From the NCBI RefSeq assembly GCF_003024195.1, contig NZ_KZ679043.1, forward strand, positions 398,576 to 462,575: a DNA stretch of 64,000 nt. The letters are read 5' to 3'. Positions within the stretch are counted from its first letter, which is position 1, and each line of letters opens with the position of its first letter. Positions 33,537 through 42,574 of the stretch are shown here, piece after piece. Below the pieces are notes generated by a model. That model saw only the letters and a program-made list of their open reading frames with translations, was not told where the DNA came from and searched no databases. Origin of the DNA: Streptomyces dioscori (GTDB lineage Bacteria; Actinomycetota; Actinomycetes; Streptomycetales; Streptomycetaceae). The position numbers and the translations under genes were made by a program.

Positions 33537-35387
33537 CTATCCTGCCTCGTCCGCTCCCGCCCCGTCCCCCTCGCCGTCGAACAGCGCGAGGGCGGTGCCC
33601 ACCAGACCGATGTGGCTGAACGCCTGCGGAAAGTTGCCGAGCTGGTGTCCGGCCACGGGGTCGTACTCCTCCGCCAGCAGTCCCACGTCGTTGCGGAGCG
33701 CGATCAGCCGCTCGAAGAGGGCGTGGGCCTCCTTCGTACGCCCCGTCAGATGCAGCGCGTCCGCCAGCCAGAACGAGCAGACGAGGAACGACCCCTCGCC
33801 GCCGGGCAGCCCGTCGACATCCTTGAGGTCCGATCCGGACGGCTCCGAACCGTGCGGGCCGGAGCCGTCGAGGGACGCGTCATAGCGGTGTACGAAGCCG
33901 TCGCGGGCGAGTTCCGCACGCACCGCGTCGACCGTGCCGACCACCCGCGGATCGTCCGGCGGCAGGAAGCCGAGGCGGGGGATGAGCAGCAGGGCGGCGT
34001 CCAGTTCACGCGAGCCGTAGGACTGCGTGAACGTGTTCCGCTCCGGGTCGAAGCCGCGCTCGCACACCTCCCGGTGCACCTCGTCCCGCATCGCGCGCCA
34101 CTTGTCGACGTCGCCGTCCAGCTCGGGGTTCTCCTCCAGGGTGCGTACCGTGCGGTCGGCGGCGACCCACGCCATCACCTTCGAGTGCACGAAGTGGCGG
34201 CGCGGCCCGCGCACCTCCCACAGGCCTTCGTCGGGCTTGCGCCACGCCGTGTGCAGGAAGTCCATCAGGGCCTGGTGCAGCCGCCACATGTCCGGTTCGG
34301 GCGGCAGCCCCGCGTGCTGCGCCAGCGTCAGGGAGTCGATGACCTCCCCGTACACGTCGAGCTGCAGCTGCCGTACGGCGTCGTTGCCGATCCGTACCGG
34401 TGCCGAGCCGTGGAAGCCGGGCAGCCACGCCAGTTCGTACTCGGGGATGCGCCGCTCGCCTGCGAGCCCGTACATGATCTGCAGGTCCGCCGGATCGCCC
34501 GCGACCGCGCGCAGCAGCCAGTTGCGCCAGGCCTCCGCCTCCTCCTGGTAGCCGCACGCGAGCAGCGCGCCCAGGGTGAGCGTGGAGTCCCGCAGCCAGC
34601 AGTAGCGGTAGTCCCAGTTGCGGACGCCGCCGATCTCCTCGGGCAGGGAGGTCGTGGGGGCCGCGACGATGCCGCCGCTCGGCGCGTACGTGAGGGCCTT
34701 GAGGGTGATCAGCGAGCGGACGACCGCGTCGCGGTGCGGTCCGTCGTAGCGGCAGCGGGCCGCCCAGGCCTGCCAGTCGTCGACGCTGTGCTCCAGCGCC
34801 TCGAACGGGTCGACCAGGTCGGGGCGGGGCTCGTGCGAGGGGTGCCAGGTCAGGACGAAGGCGACCTTCTCGCCCTCCTCGACCGTGAACTCCGAGTGCG
34901 TACCGAAGTCCTCGCCCCAGGTGTGCACCTCGGGTTCGCTGCGCAGCCACACCGAGTCGGGGCCCGCCACGGCGACGCGGTGGCCGTCGGACTTGCGGAC
35001 CCACGGGACGACCGAGCCGTAGTCGAAGCGCAGCCGCAGGGTGCTGCGCAGGGTCACGCGGCCCTTGAGGCCCTCGACGATCCGTACGACGTCGGGGGCG
35101 CGGTCGCGCTGCGGCATGAGGTCGGTGACGCGTACCGAGCCGTCCTCGGTGTCCCACTCGGTGTCCAGCACGAGGGTGTCCGGCCGGTACGCCCGCCTCG
35201 TGCAGGTGTCCGCTCCCTTCGGCGCGAGCCGCCAGTGGCCGTTGTCGTCGTCGCCGAGCAGTTTCGCGAAGCAGGCGGCTGAGTCGAAGCGGGGGAGGCA
35301 GAGCCAGTCGACGGAGCCGTCCTGGCCTACCAGGGCGGCGGTCTGGTGGTCGCCGATGAGAGCGTAGTCCTCGATGGAAGGGTGCAC
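33537..35387 (-). CDS. GH15 family glycoside hydrolase (glucoamylase/trehalase-like)
   Basis: 616 residues. It begins VHPSIEDYALIGDHQTAALV and continues GSVDWLCLPRFDS, a beta-sandwich domain, then the (alpha/alpha)6 barrel with RNWDYRYCWLRDS, the segment around GERRIPEYELAWLPGF, and LLAEEYDPVAGHQLGNFPQA near the end, where GH15 enzymes have their catalytic acids. Members hydrolyse terminal alpha-glucosides or trehalose. There is no signal peptide, so it acts inside the cell. GTG 35387 is chosen because homologues begin at HPxIEDYALIGD; TTG 35420 is possible. Confidence 0.9.
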   Translation of the reverse strand: MHPSIEDYALIGDHQTAALVGQDGSVDWLCLPRFDSAACFAKLLGDDDNGHWRLAPKGADTCTRRAYRPDTLVLDTEWDTEDGSVRVTDLMPQRDRAPDVVRIVEGLKGRVTLRSTLRLRFDYGSVVPWVRKSDGHRVAVAGPDSVWLRSEPEVHTWGEDFGTHSEFTVEEGEKVAFVLTWHPSHEPRPDLVDPFEALEHSVDDWQAWAARCRYDGPHRDAVVRSLITLKALTYAPSGGIVAAPTTSLPEEIGGVRNWDYRYCWLRDSTLTLGALLACGYQEEAEAWRNWLLRAVAGDPADLQIMYGLAGERRIPEYELAWLPGFHGSAPVRIGNDAVRQLQLDVYGEVIDSLTLAQHAGLPPEPDMWRLHQALMDFLHTAWRKPDEGLWEVRGPRRHFVHSKVMAWVAADRTVRTLEENPELDGDVDKWRAMRDEVHREVCERGFDPERNTFTQSYGSRELDAALLLIPRLGFLPPDDPRVVGTVDAVRAELARDGFVHRYDASLDGSGPHGSEPSGSDLKDVDGLPGGEGSFLVCSFWLADALHLTGRTKEAHALFERLIALRNDVGLLAEEYDPVAGHQLGNFPQAFSHIGLVGTALALFDGEGDGAGADEAG

Positions 35388-35459
35388 GTTCTGCGGGTTC
35401 CCTGGGGATCCCGCGATCAACCTTTGCGGTTGGGGCGCTGGGTTCCCATGCCGGGGACG

Positions 35460-35670
35460 GGCTTCGGGTGCGGGCCCGGTGGGGGCTGGCCGCGCAGTTC
35501 CCCGCGCCCCTTAAAAGACTGCGCAGTTCCCCGCGCCCCTGAAGGCGCGCGGGCGCCCCGGCATCTTTGGGGGCGCGGGGAACGGCGCAGTCTTTTGGCT
35601 TGAAGGCGGGCGGGTGCCGGGTGTTTTTGGGGGCGCGGGGAACTGCGCAGTCTTTTCGTCTTGAGGGGGG
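35460..35670. repeat. Terminal repeat cluster 6 downstream of the SURF1 gene
   Basis: Bottom-strand cores near 35500 and 35528 and top-strand cores near 35570 and 35628 alternate with AGTCTTTTGGCTTGAAGGCG-type spacers. Two near-identical tandem units (GGGGGCGCGGGGAACGGCGC and GGGGGCGCGGGGAACTGCGC) are followed by CAGTCTTTT. The cluster fills the gap between SURF1 and GH15, both leftward. Confidence 0.8.
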
Positions 35671-35690
35671 CCGACCGCGCGCCGCGGTGG

Positions 35691-36485
35691 TCAGACCGTG
35701 GCCGGCTCCGTCGTCGGGGTGGACTCCGCCTCGGCCGCCGCTTCCGCCAGGTCACGGCGCTCACGGCGGACCAGGACCACGAATCCCACCGGAACGCCCG
35801 CGGCGAAGAGCCACCACTGGACCGCGTACGCCATGTGAGGGCCGATGTCACTGTGGTTGGGAGCCGAGATCAGCTCGGGGACGTCACCCTTCGGCTCGGG
35901 CGCGGTCAGCTCGACGTACCCGCCGAGGACCTGCCGGCCGAGCGCCTTCGCCTGCTGCTCGCTGTTGATCAGCATGACCATGCGGTCGGGCAGCCCGCTG
36001 ACGTCCTTGATGCCGCTGCCGCCGGACGTCTCGTCGGCCATCAGCCGCCCGGTGACCGTGGTCTCGCCCCGCGCGGGCGCGGGAACCTTCGGGAACTCCG
36101 TCTGTGCCCCGTCCGCGGGGATCCAGCCGCGGTTGACCATGAGGACCCGGCCGTCGTCCAGGACGAACGGTGTCAGTACGTGGAAGCCGACCTCTTCGTC
36201 GGAGTTGGTGCGGCGGCGGACCACGACCTCGTCGGCGGTGTCGAAGGTGCCCTTCGCCGTCACCCGGCGGTACAGGTTCTCGTGCTCGATCGCCTGCCCC
36301 GGCGCGGTCAGCGACTCCGCGGGGACCGGTTTCGCGGACAGCGAGTCCGAGATCACCCGGTTCAGCGCGACCTTGTGCTCGTGCCGGTGCAGTTGCCAGA
36401 AGCCCAGCTCGATCATCGTCGGGATGAGCGCGAGCATGATGAGGGTGAGGATCACCCACTGCCGGGACAACAGGAAGCGGTACAC
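35691..36485 (-). CDS. SURF1 family cytochrome oxidase assembly protein
   Basis: 264 residues. One membrane helix near the N-terminus (WVILTLIMLALIPTMIELGFW, about 11-31) and one near the C-terminus (WWLFAAGVPVGFVVLV) enclose an external domain with YRRVTAKGTFDTADEVVVRRR, VLMVNRGWIP and the terminal HMAYAVQWW, all SURF1 hallmarks. It helps assemble cytochrome c oxidase, probably heme a insertion. GTG 36485 is preferred: a TACCGT -10 element ends six bases upstream, as for leaderless messages. The longer frame to 36554 is less likely. Confidence 0.9.
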   Translation of the reverse strand: MYRFLLSRQWVILTLIMLALIPTMIELGFWQLHRHEHKVALNRVISDSLSAKPVPAESLTAPGQAIEHENLYRRVTAKGTFDTADEVVVRRRTNSDEEVGFHVLTPFVLDDGRVLMVNRGWIPADGAQTEFPKVPAPARGETTVTGRLMADETSGGSGIKDVSGLPDRMVMLINSEQQAKALGRQVLGGYVELTAPEPKGDVPELISAPNHSDIGPHMAYAVQWWLFAAGVPVGFVVLVRRERRDLAEAAAEAESTPTTEPATV

Positions 36486-36569
36486 CCCACGACGGTACAA
36501 CCGGGTCGTGGGGCGCGTTCGGCCGGGTACCGGGTCACCCACGTACCCGGTCACCCCCGGAGGAAGCGG

Positions 36570-36803
36570 TCACACCCTGTCGATGATGCCCACCTTTCCC
36601 TCCGCGCGGGCGCAGTGGGCACCGCAGTACCAGTGGCCCTCGACCTCGACGCCCTGCCCGATGATCTGGACCCGGCAGTGCTCGCACAGGGGTGCCATGC
36701 GGTGGATCGCGCAGGAGAAGCAGTCGAAGACGTGCACCGCTCCCTGTGCGTGGACTTCGAAGGTCATTCCGTAGCTGTTGCCGCAAACCTCACATGTCGC
36801 CAT
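36570..36803 (-). CDS. Cysteine-rich zinc-binding small protein
   Basis: 77 residues. Cysteine pairs CEVCGNSYG, CFSCAIHRM, CEHCRVQI and CGAHC form two zinc-ribbon-like sites with nearby histidines (FEVHAQGAVHVFD, GHWYCGAHC). It resembles the proteins annotated as prokaryotic metallothionein or LIM-like zinc ribbon in actinomycetes. It may bind zinc structurally or store metal. ATG 36803 is used; an upstream in-frame start lies in Arg/Pro-rich sequence. Confidence 0.85.
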   Translation of the reverse strand: MATCEVCGNSYGMTFEVHAQGAVHVFDCFSCAIHRMAPLCEHCRVQIIGQGVEVEGHWYCGAHCARAEGKVGIIDRV

Positions 36804-36882
36804 GCGCCACAGGGTGGGCCGTTCCCGCGGTCCGGGCGAGCGGCCGGTGGGCGAGTCGCCCGGCAATCACCCGTCCGTACGG

Positions 36883-37896
36883 TCAGCCCGCCGTGGCCGG
36901 TTCCACATTCCCGAGGAGCTGGCCGAACGCCGCCTCGTCGACGACCGGGGTGCCGAACTGGCGCGCCTTGACCACCTTGGACGTACCGGACTCCGGGTCG
37001 TTCGTGACGAGCAGGCTGGTCAGTCGGGACAGGCTTGTCGCGACATGCAGCCCGGCCTCGACGGCACGGTCCTCCAGGAGGTCGCGCTCGACCGAGGTGT
37101 CCCCGGAGAACGCGATCCGCATGCCCTGTTTGAGCTGCTTGCCCGGTTCGTAACGGCCCGGATTCGGATACGGGCAGGCGGGCCGCTTGCGTGAGGGGCG
37201 CCAACTCGCGGGCGGCCCCGACGAGTAGCCGCCGGACGGGTAACCCCCGGAGCCCCCGGACTGCCGTCCGATGAGCGGGGCCGCACGGTCCGTCCACTCG
37301 GTGAGCGGCCGGCACTCCAGGAGCGGCAGCCGTACGCCGTCCCGCGCCGCGGTGTGCAGACTCGGCCGGAACGCCTCGGCGAGCACGCGCGCGTCGTCCA
37401 GCGCGTGGTGCGCGCGCTGCTGCACGACGCCGAAGTGCGCGGCCAGCGACTCCAGCTTGTGGTTGGCCAGCGGCAGCCGCAGTTCCTTGGACAGCGCGAT
37501 GGTGCACAGCCGCTGACGGACCGGCGCCTCGCGCTCGGCGCGCGCGTACTCCCGGGCGATCATCGACCAGTCGAAGACCGCGTTGTGCGCGACGAGCACC
37601 CGGCCCTCAAGCCGGGTCGCGAACTCCTCGGCGATCTCCGGGAACAGGGGCGCCCCTTCGAGCACGTCGCTCGTCAGGCCGTGGATCCACACCGGGCCCG
37701 GGTCCCGCTCCGGGTTGACCAGCGTGTACCAGTGGTCCTCGACCTCGCCGCGCGCGTCCAGCCGGTAGACCGCGGCGGACACTATGCGGTCGTCGCGGGC
37801 CAGCCCTGTGGTCTCGACGTCGACGACCGCGTACCCCTGGGGATACGCGGCCGGCCACGGGGTGGCGGACGGTGCGGTCTGACGGTCTTCGAGCAT
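36883..37896 (-). CDS. DEDDh 3'-5' exonuclease with C-terminal BRCT-like domain
   Basis: 337 residues. The exonuclease motifs are VVDVETTGL (Exo I, about 24-32), VAHNAVFDWSM (Exo II, about 101-111) and HHALDDARV (Exo III, about 162-170), as in DNA polymerase III epsilon-like enzymes. A Gly/Ser/Pro linker (about 215-240) precedes a BRCT-like end: GMRIAFSGDTSVERDLLEDRAVEAG and TSLLVTNDPESGTSKVVKA. It should degrade DNA 3' ends in repair. ATG 37896 has TATCCT eight bases upstream, suggesting a leaderless message; GTG 37902 is an alternative. Confidence 0.88.
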   Translation of the reverse strand: MLEDRQTAPSATPWPAAYPQGYAVVDVETTGLARDDRIVSAAVYRLDARGEVEDHWYTLVNPERDPGPVWIHGLTSDVLEGAPLFPEIAEEFATRLEGRVLVAHNAVFDWSMIAREYARAEREAPVRQRLCTIALSKELRLPLANHKLESLAAHFGVVQQRAHHALDDARVLAEAFRPSLHTAARDGVRLPLLECRPLTEWTDRAAPLIGRQSGGSGGYPSGGYSSGPPASWRPSRKRPACPYPNPGRYEPGKQLKQGMRIAFSGDTSVERDLLEDRAVEAGLHVATSLSRLTSLLVTNDPESGTSKVVKARQFGTPVVDEAAFGQLLGNVEPATAG

Positions 37897-38076
37897 GGTC
37901 ACTGAGGATAAGGGGCGCGACTGACACTCCTGTCCCCGGAGTCCGAACCCGGGGCGGATTCAGCCCCCTTCGGTGACATTCCGGCGATTTCCCGCGGGCT
38001 CGTGCCTGCACGGCTATGGACCATTGCCGCGCCCGGTGCGACTGTGCTGCGCGCCCGGACCGAACGGGCGGCACAC

Positions 38077-38145
38077 ACGAGCGAAACGTACGAGCGACGC
38101 GAACGCGGGAGTGGCACGCACGAGCGGAACGCATGCGACGCGAAG
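38077..38145 (+). promoter_or_regulatory. Direct repeat pair upstream of the decarboxylase operon
   Basis: Two imperfect copies of a block starting ACGAGCGAAACG (38077-38104) and ACGAGCGGAACG (38120-38145), both ending GCGACGCGAA, lie 43 bases apart just before the start at 38157. Their position suits a regulator site or a duplicated leader, but no regulator gene is adjacent. Confidence 0.4.
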
Positions 38146-38156
38146 GGCGGTACGGC

Positions 38157-38966
38157 ATGGCACGCGTACGGTACGGCGCGCGGACCGGGGCGGAGATCGC
38201 CGCCGCGCGCACCGCGGGTTCCCGGCTCCCCGACATCTGGTCCACCGGTGTGGTGGCTGTCTGGGAGAGCGACCCGGACGCGGTCGCGGCGGTCCTGCCG
38301 CCACCGCTCAAACCCACCGGACGAGCCCTCGTGAGGGTGAACATCAGCAAGGTGGATCTGCCCGGATACCCGCTGGGCGCGGGTTCGTTCGCGGTCGCCG
38401 CCGCGCACGACGGCATCGAGGGCTGGTATCCGCTGGTCATGCCGATGACCCATGAACGGGCTCTCATCGGCGGCCGTGAGGTCTTCGGCGAACCGAAGAA
38501 ACTGGGCGAGGTGACGGTCGAACGCGAGGGCCTCGTCGTACGCGCCGCCCTTGCCCGGCACGGCATCGAGTTCGTGGAGGTGCGCGGCGCCGTGAGCGGG
38601 CCGCTGCCCCTGCCCGAGCCGGCCCGGAAGACCGACTTCTACTTCAAGTTCCTGCCCGCGGTGGACGGTTCGGGCGACGGTTCCGGCTTCGACGCCGGCC
38701 CCGTCCTCGTGCACTGCGTGCGCAACGAGAAGGTGCGGAAGCTGGAGCGGATCTCCGGCGACGTCGTCCTGCGGGAGTCGATGTACGACCCCGTGGCCGA
38801 CCTCCCCGTCCGCGAACTCGTCGGGATCACCATCGGCGAGAAGACCACGGACCAGAAGGGCACGGTCGCCGAACGCGTCGACGCGCGGGCGCTGTTGCCG
38901 TACATCCACCAGCGGTACGACGACCCCCAGCAGATCCTCGACGGCCCGCCCCAGGGGAGCGTCTGA
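38157..38966 (+). CDS. Acetoacetate decarboxylase family protein
   Basis: 269 residues. The family core is visible: PPPLKPTGRALVRV, MTHERALIGGREVFGEPKKLGEV, where the second lysine of PKK matches the Schiff-base lysine of acetoacetate decarboxylase, and RKTDFYFKFLP. Many members of this superfamily act as aldolases or cyclases on other keto acids, so the substrate is open. ATG 38157 starts the frame with a weak GAAGGGCGG site. It is the first gene of a four-gene operon with an SDR and two amidohydrolases. Confidence 0.85.
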   Translation: MARVRYGARTGAEIAAARTAGSRLPDIWSTGVVAVWESDPDAVAAVLPPPLKPTGRALVRVNISKVDLPGYPLGAGSFAVAAAHDGIEGWYPLVMPMTHERALIGGREVFGEPKKLGEVTVEREGLVVRAALARHGIEFVEVRGAVSGPLPLPEPARKTDFYFKFLPAVDGSGDGSGFDAGPVLVHCVRNEKVRKLERISGDVVLRESMYDPVADLPVRELVGITIGEKTTDQKGTVAERVDARALLPYIHQRYDDPQQILDGPPQGSV

Positions 38967-39850
38967 TGGAACTGGCGGAGGGACAGGTCGCCGTCGTCAC
39001 GGGCGCGGCGAGCGGGGTCGGCCTCGCCCTGGCACGGCGGTTCGCGGCGGACGGGCTGAAGGTCGTCCTCGCGGACGTGGAGGAGGGCGCCCTGGAGAAG
39101 GCCGCCGCCGGGCTGCGTGAGGACGGGGCCGTGGTGCACGCGCGCGTGGTGGACGTGGGGGAGCGCGAGGAGGTCGTCGCCCTCGCCGAGGAGACGTACG
39201 ACAAGTTCGGTGCCGTGCACGTCCTGTGCAACAACGCGGGGGTCGGCTCGGGCGCCGAGGGCCGTATGTGGGAGCACGACCCGAACGACTGGAAATGGGC
39301 GTTCGCGGTCAACGTGTGGGGCGTCTTCCACGGCATCCAGGCCTTCCTGCCGAGGATGCTGGCGAGCGGTGAACCGGGCCACGTCGTCAACACCTCGTCC
39401 GGCGACGGCGGTATCGCGCCGCTGCCCACCGCGTCGGTGTACGCCGTCACCAAGTCGGCCGTCGTGACGATGACCGAGTCCCTGTACGCCCACCTGAGAG
39501 CGGAGCACGCGCGCGTGGGGGCCTCCGTACTCTTCCCCGGGCCCCACATGCTCCGTACGGGCCTGTGGGAGTCGCACCGCAACCGGCCGGCCCGGTACGC
39601 CAAGCAGCGGCCCCGCAGAACCCCGTACCGCAGTCTCGGCCAGTGGGAGGCGGCGATGCGGGAGGCGGGTAAGGAGGTGCGGTTCACGCCGGTCGAGGAG
39701 GTCGCCGCCTTCGTGGCGGACGGCATCCGCGCGGACCGCTTCTGGCTGCTGCCCGAGAGCGAACACAGCGACGCGCAGATCCGCGCGCGGTCGCGCTCGA
39801 TGCTCGACCGCGCCGATCCGGCGTACCTGGAGAACTTCATCCTGGACTGA
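38966..39850 (+). CDS. SDR family NAD(P)-dependent oxidoreductase
   Basis: 294 residues. TGAASGVGLALA (about 12-23) binds the cofactor, LADVEE after the second strand suggests NAD preference, and NNAGVGSG, NTSSGDGG and VYAVTKSAV provide the Asn-Ser-Tyr-Lys set. The C-terminal part (from about 200) is extended, with ESHRNRPARYAKQRPRR. The start codon shares one base with the stop of the decarboxylase gene. It probably oxidises or reduces an intermediate of the same pathway. Confidence 0.9.
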   Translation: MELAEGQVAVVTGAASGVGLALARRFAADGLKVVLADVEEGALEKAAAGLREDGAVVHARVVDVGEREEVVALAEETYDKFGAVHVLCNNAGVGSGAEGRMWEHDPNDWKWAFAVNVWGVFHGIQAFLPRMLASGEPGHVVNTSSGDGGIAPLPTASVYAVTKSAVVTMTESLYAHLRAEHARVGASVLFPGPHMLRTGLWESHRNRPARYAKQRPRRTPYRSLGQWEAAMREAGKEVRFTPVEEVAAFVADGIRADRFWLLPESEHSDAQIRARSRSMLDRADPAYLENFILD

Positions 39851-39877
39851 CTGGACTGACTGGACCGACTGGACCGA
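39842..39877. repeat. 9-base tandem repeat overlapping the SDR stop
   Basis: Four units of CTGGACTGA/CTGGACCGA lie end to end; the first contains the SDR stop codon. The repeat fills the short gap before the first amidohydrolase gene. Confidence 0.75.
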
Positions 39878-39898
39878 GGACCGAACCGAGGAGCCGTT

Positions 39899-41185
39899 AT
39901 GGCCTCTGCACCGGAGCCCTATCTGATCATCTCCTCCGACTGTCACGCCGGGCTGCCCACCGAGGAGTACCGGCCCTACCTGGAGGCCCGGTTCCACCGG
40001 GACTTCGACGAGTTCCTCGCGGGGCAGGGCCGCCGCCGTGAGGAGATGACACGCCTGGGCATCCGCAACGAGTCCTTCGCCGACAAGTGGTTCCACGACA
40101 ACGAGGAGGGCCTGCGCGGCGGCTGGGACTCCGCGCAGCGCCTCAAGGAGCTGGACGGCGACGGAGTGGCGGGCGAGGTGGTCTTCCCGGATGCCGACGC
40201 CGTGGACAGTCGCACGGCCGCGCCCTTCGGAGTGGGCCTCGGCCTCTCCGGCGACCACGACCCGGACCTCGGCATGGCGGGCGCGCAGGCCCACAACAGG
40301 TGGCTGGCCGAGTTCGTCGGCGAGCACCCCGAACGGCACTGCGGAGTCGCCCTGCTGCCCGTCACGGCCCCCACCGAACAGGTCGTCGCCGAGATCCACC
40401 GCGCGAAGGAGTCTGGACTCGGCGCCCTGATGATCCCCTCCATGTGGGTCGACAAGGAGCCCTACCACGACCGCCGTTACGACCCCGTGTGGGCGGCTGC
40501 GGCCGAGTGCGGGATGCCGGTGGTGACCCACTCCGGAGCGGCGCCGCGCCATGAGTACGGCGACCACCTCGGCATCTATGTGAGCGAGGTGACCTGGTGG
40601 CCCGCGCGCCCCCTGTGGTTCCTCCTGTGGTCCGGTGTCTTCGAACGCCACCCCGGGCTCCGGTTCGGTGTGGCGGAGTCCGGCTGCTGGTGGCTGCCGA
40701 ACCTGCTGTGGTTCATGGACCGGCTCTACCTGGGCGCGCACGGCGGCAAGAAGCTGTCCCCCTTCGCGGAACTGCGGCGTCCGCCGAGCGAGTACCTCGA
40801 CCGCCAGGTCTTCATCTGCGCGACGAACACCAAACGCCGTGAACTGGCCCAGCGGTACGAGATCGGCGTCGACAACATCCTCTGGGGAAGCGACTTCCCG
40901 CACCCTGAGGGCACCTGGCCCGACACGCGCGCGTGGCTGTCGCGGACCTTCCACGACATCCCGGTGACGGAGACCCGCCGCATGCTGGGCCTCGCGGCGG
41001 CTGAGGTCTTCGGCTTCGACACCGACAGGCTGACCTCGCTCGCGCGCCGCATCGGTCCGACACCTTCCGACCTCGGCCAGTCCGCGGACCAGCCGTCGGT
41101 CGAGGCGTCCTGGGCGCGCTCCCGCGAGGTGGGCCGCCACTGGCTGACGGACCACGACTTCCCGGTCCTGGGGGTGGCCCCATGA
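39899..41185 (+). CDS. Amidohydrolase-2 family protein (first of a pair)
   Basis: 428 residues of the PF04909-like (ACMSD-type) TIM-barrel group. It starts YLIISSDCHAGLPTEEYRPYLE, with DCH where many members have HxH. Later motifs are LMIPSMWVD, VVTHSGAAPRHE and the terminal WGSDFPHPEGTWP, which holds the conserved metal-binding Asp. Members hydrolyse or decarboxylate ring-derived acids. A GAGGAG site precedes ATG 39899. The next gene overlaps by four bases. Confidence 0.88.
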   Translation: MASAPEPYLIISSDCHAGLPTEEYRPYLEARFHRDFDEFLAGQGRRREEMTRLGIRNESFADKWFHDNEEGLRGGWDSAQRLKELDGDGVAGEVVFPDADAVDSRTAAPFGVGLGLSGDHDPDLGMAGAQAHNRWLAEFVGEHPERHCGVALLPVTAPTEQVVAEIHRAKESGLGALMIPSMWVDKEPYHDRRYDPVWAAAAECGMPVVTHSGAAPRHEYGDHLGIYVSEVTWWPARPLWFLLWSGVFERHPGLRFGVAESGCWWLPNLLWFMDRLYLGAHGGKKLSPFAELRRPPSEYLDRQVFICATNTKRRELAQRYEIGVDNILWGSDFPHPEGTWPDTRAWLSRTFHDIPVTETRRMLGLAAAEVFGFDTDRLTSLARRIGPTPSDLGQSADQPSVEASWARSREVGRHWLTDHDFPVLGVAP

Positions 41186-42411
41186 GCACGGACCGCTACA
41201 CCGTCATCTCGGCGGACTGCCACGCCGGGGCCGACCTGCTGGACTACCGGCCGTACCTGTCGAAGGCGTACCACGACGAGTTCGACGCCTGGGCGGCCAC
41301 GTACGTCAATCCGTACGAGGACCTGATGGCCGACACGGCCGACAAGAACTGGAACTCGGAGCGCCGGCTCGCGGAACTGGAACAGGACGGCATAGTCGCC
41401 GAGGTCGTCTTCCCCAACACGATCCCGCCGTTCTTCCCGTCCGGGTCGCTGATGGCGCCCGCGCCGACGGCCGAGGAGTTCGAACGGCGCTGGGCGGGCC
41501 TGCGCGCCCACAACCGCTGGCTCGCGGACTTCTGCGCGGCCGCCCCCGGCCGCCGGGCGGGCGTCTTCCAGATCCTCCTGAACGACGTGGGGGAGGCGGT
41601 GAAGGAGATCAGGTGGGCCGTCGGGGCGGGCCTCAAGGGCGGCCTCCTGCTGCCCGGCACCCCGCCGGGCTCGGGACTCCCGGAGCTGTACTCGGCGGCG
41701 TACGACCCCATCTGGGCCGTGTGCGAGGAACTGGACGTCCCCGTGAACCACCACGCGGGCTCCGCGTCGCCACCGCTGGGCGAGGAACCCGCGGCCCGCG
41801 CGGTCTTCATGGTGGAGACGACCTGGTTCTCGCACCGGGCGCTCTGGCACCTGATCTTCGGCGGCGCCTTCCGCCGCCACCCGGGCCTGAAACTCGTACT
41901 GACCGAGCAGGGTTCGGGCTGGATCCCGGGCGTGCTCGACATGCTGGACTACTACCACGGACGCCTGGTGGCAGCGGCGACGAAGGCGGCCACCGCGGAG
42001 TCCAAGTTCGGCGCGGGACTCGCCTCCTCGATGGGCAAGGGTCCCTCCCAGGTATGGCGCGACAACTGCTTCGTAGGAGCGAGTTTCATGCGCCCCCACG
42101 AAGTCCCGCTACGGGACCGCATCGGCCTCGACAAGATCATGTGGGGCAGCGACTACCCGCACGACGAGGGCACGTACCCGTACAGCAGGGAGGGCCTGCG
42201 GATCGCGTACGCGGGCCTGCCGCGCGAGGAGATCAAGGCGATGGCGGGCGGGAACGCGGCCCGCGTGTACGGCTTCGACCTGACCCTCCTCGACCCCCTC
42301 GCGGCGAAGATCGGCCCGACGACGGAGGAGCTCGCGCAGCCGCTGGGGGACCCCCCGCCGGACGCGACGAGCCCGGCGTTCGCGCGGGGAGGATCGGTAC
42401 GGGTGTGGTGA
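41182..42411 (+). CDS. Amidohydrolase-2 family protein (second of a pair)
   Basis: 409 residues, similar in layout to the preceding protein: YTVISADCHAGADLLDYRPYL, LLLPGTPPGSGL, VNHHAGSASPPLGE and WGSDYPHDEGTYPYSREGL. The shared DCHAG start and WGSD end show the two are paralogues, but they differ enough to be specialised or to form a hetero-oligomer. ATG 41182 overlaps the preceding stop (ATGA). Last gene of the decarboxylase/SDR operon. Confidence 0.88.
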   Translation: MSTDRYTVISADCHAGADLLDYRPYLSKAYHDEFDAWAATYVNPYEDLMADTADKNWNSERRLAELEQDGIVAEVVFPNTIPPFFPSGSLMAPAPTAEEFERRWAGLRAHNRWLADFCAAAPGRRAGVFQILLNDVGEAVKEIRWAVGAGLKGGLLLPGTPPGSGLPELYSAAYDPIWAVCEELDVPVNHHAGSASPPLGEEPAARAVFMVETTWFSHRALWHLIFGGAFRRHPGLKLVLTEQGSGWIPGVLDMLDYYHGRLVAAATKAATAESKFGAGLASSMGKGPSQVWRDNCFVGASFMRPHEVPLRDRIGLDKIMWGSDYPHDEGTYPYSREGLRIAYAGLPREEIKAMAGGNAARVYGFDLTLLDPLAAKIGPTTEELAQPLGDPPPDATSPAFARGGSVRVW

Positions 42412-42574
42412 CGGCGTACGCCGACCTCGTGACGGGTCGGTCCAGTCCGGTCCGGTCCGCGGGGTACGCCCGGTGTCCTTGGTGGAGATCACCAAGAAAC
42501 AAGCGCGTACCGTCGGTAATACTTGTGGGTAACAACGTCTAGCCGCAGTCGGCCGGCCGTCCTACGGTGCAGTA

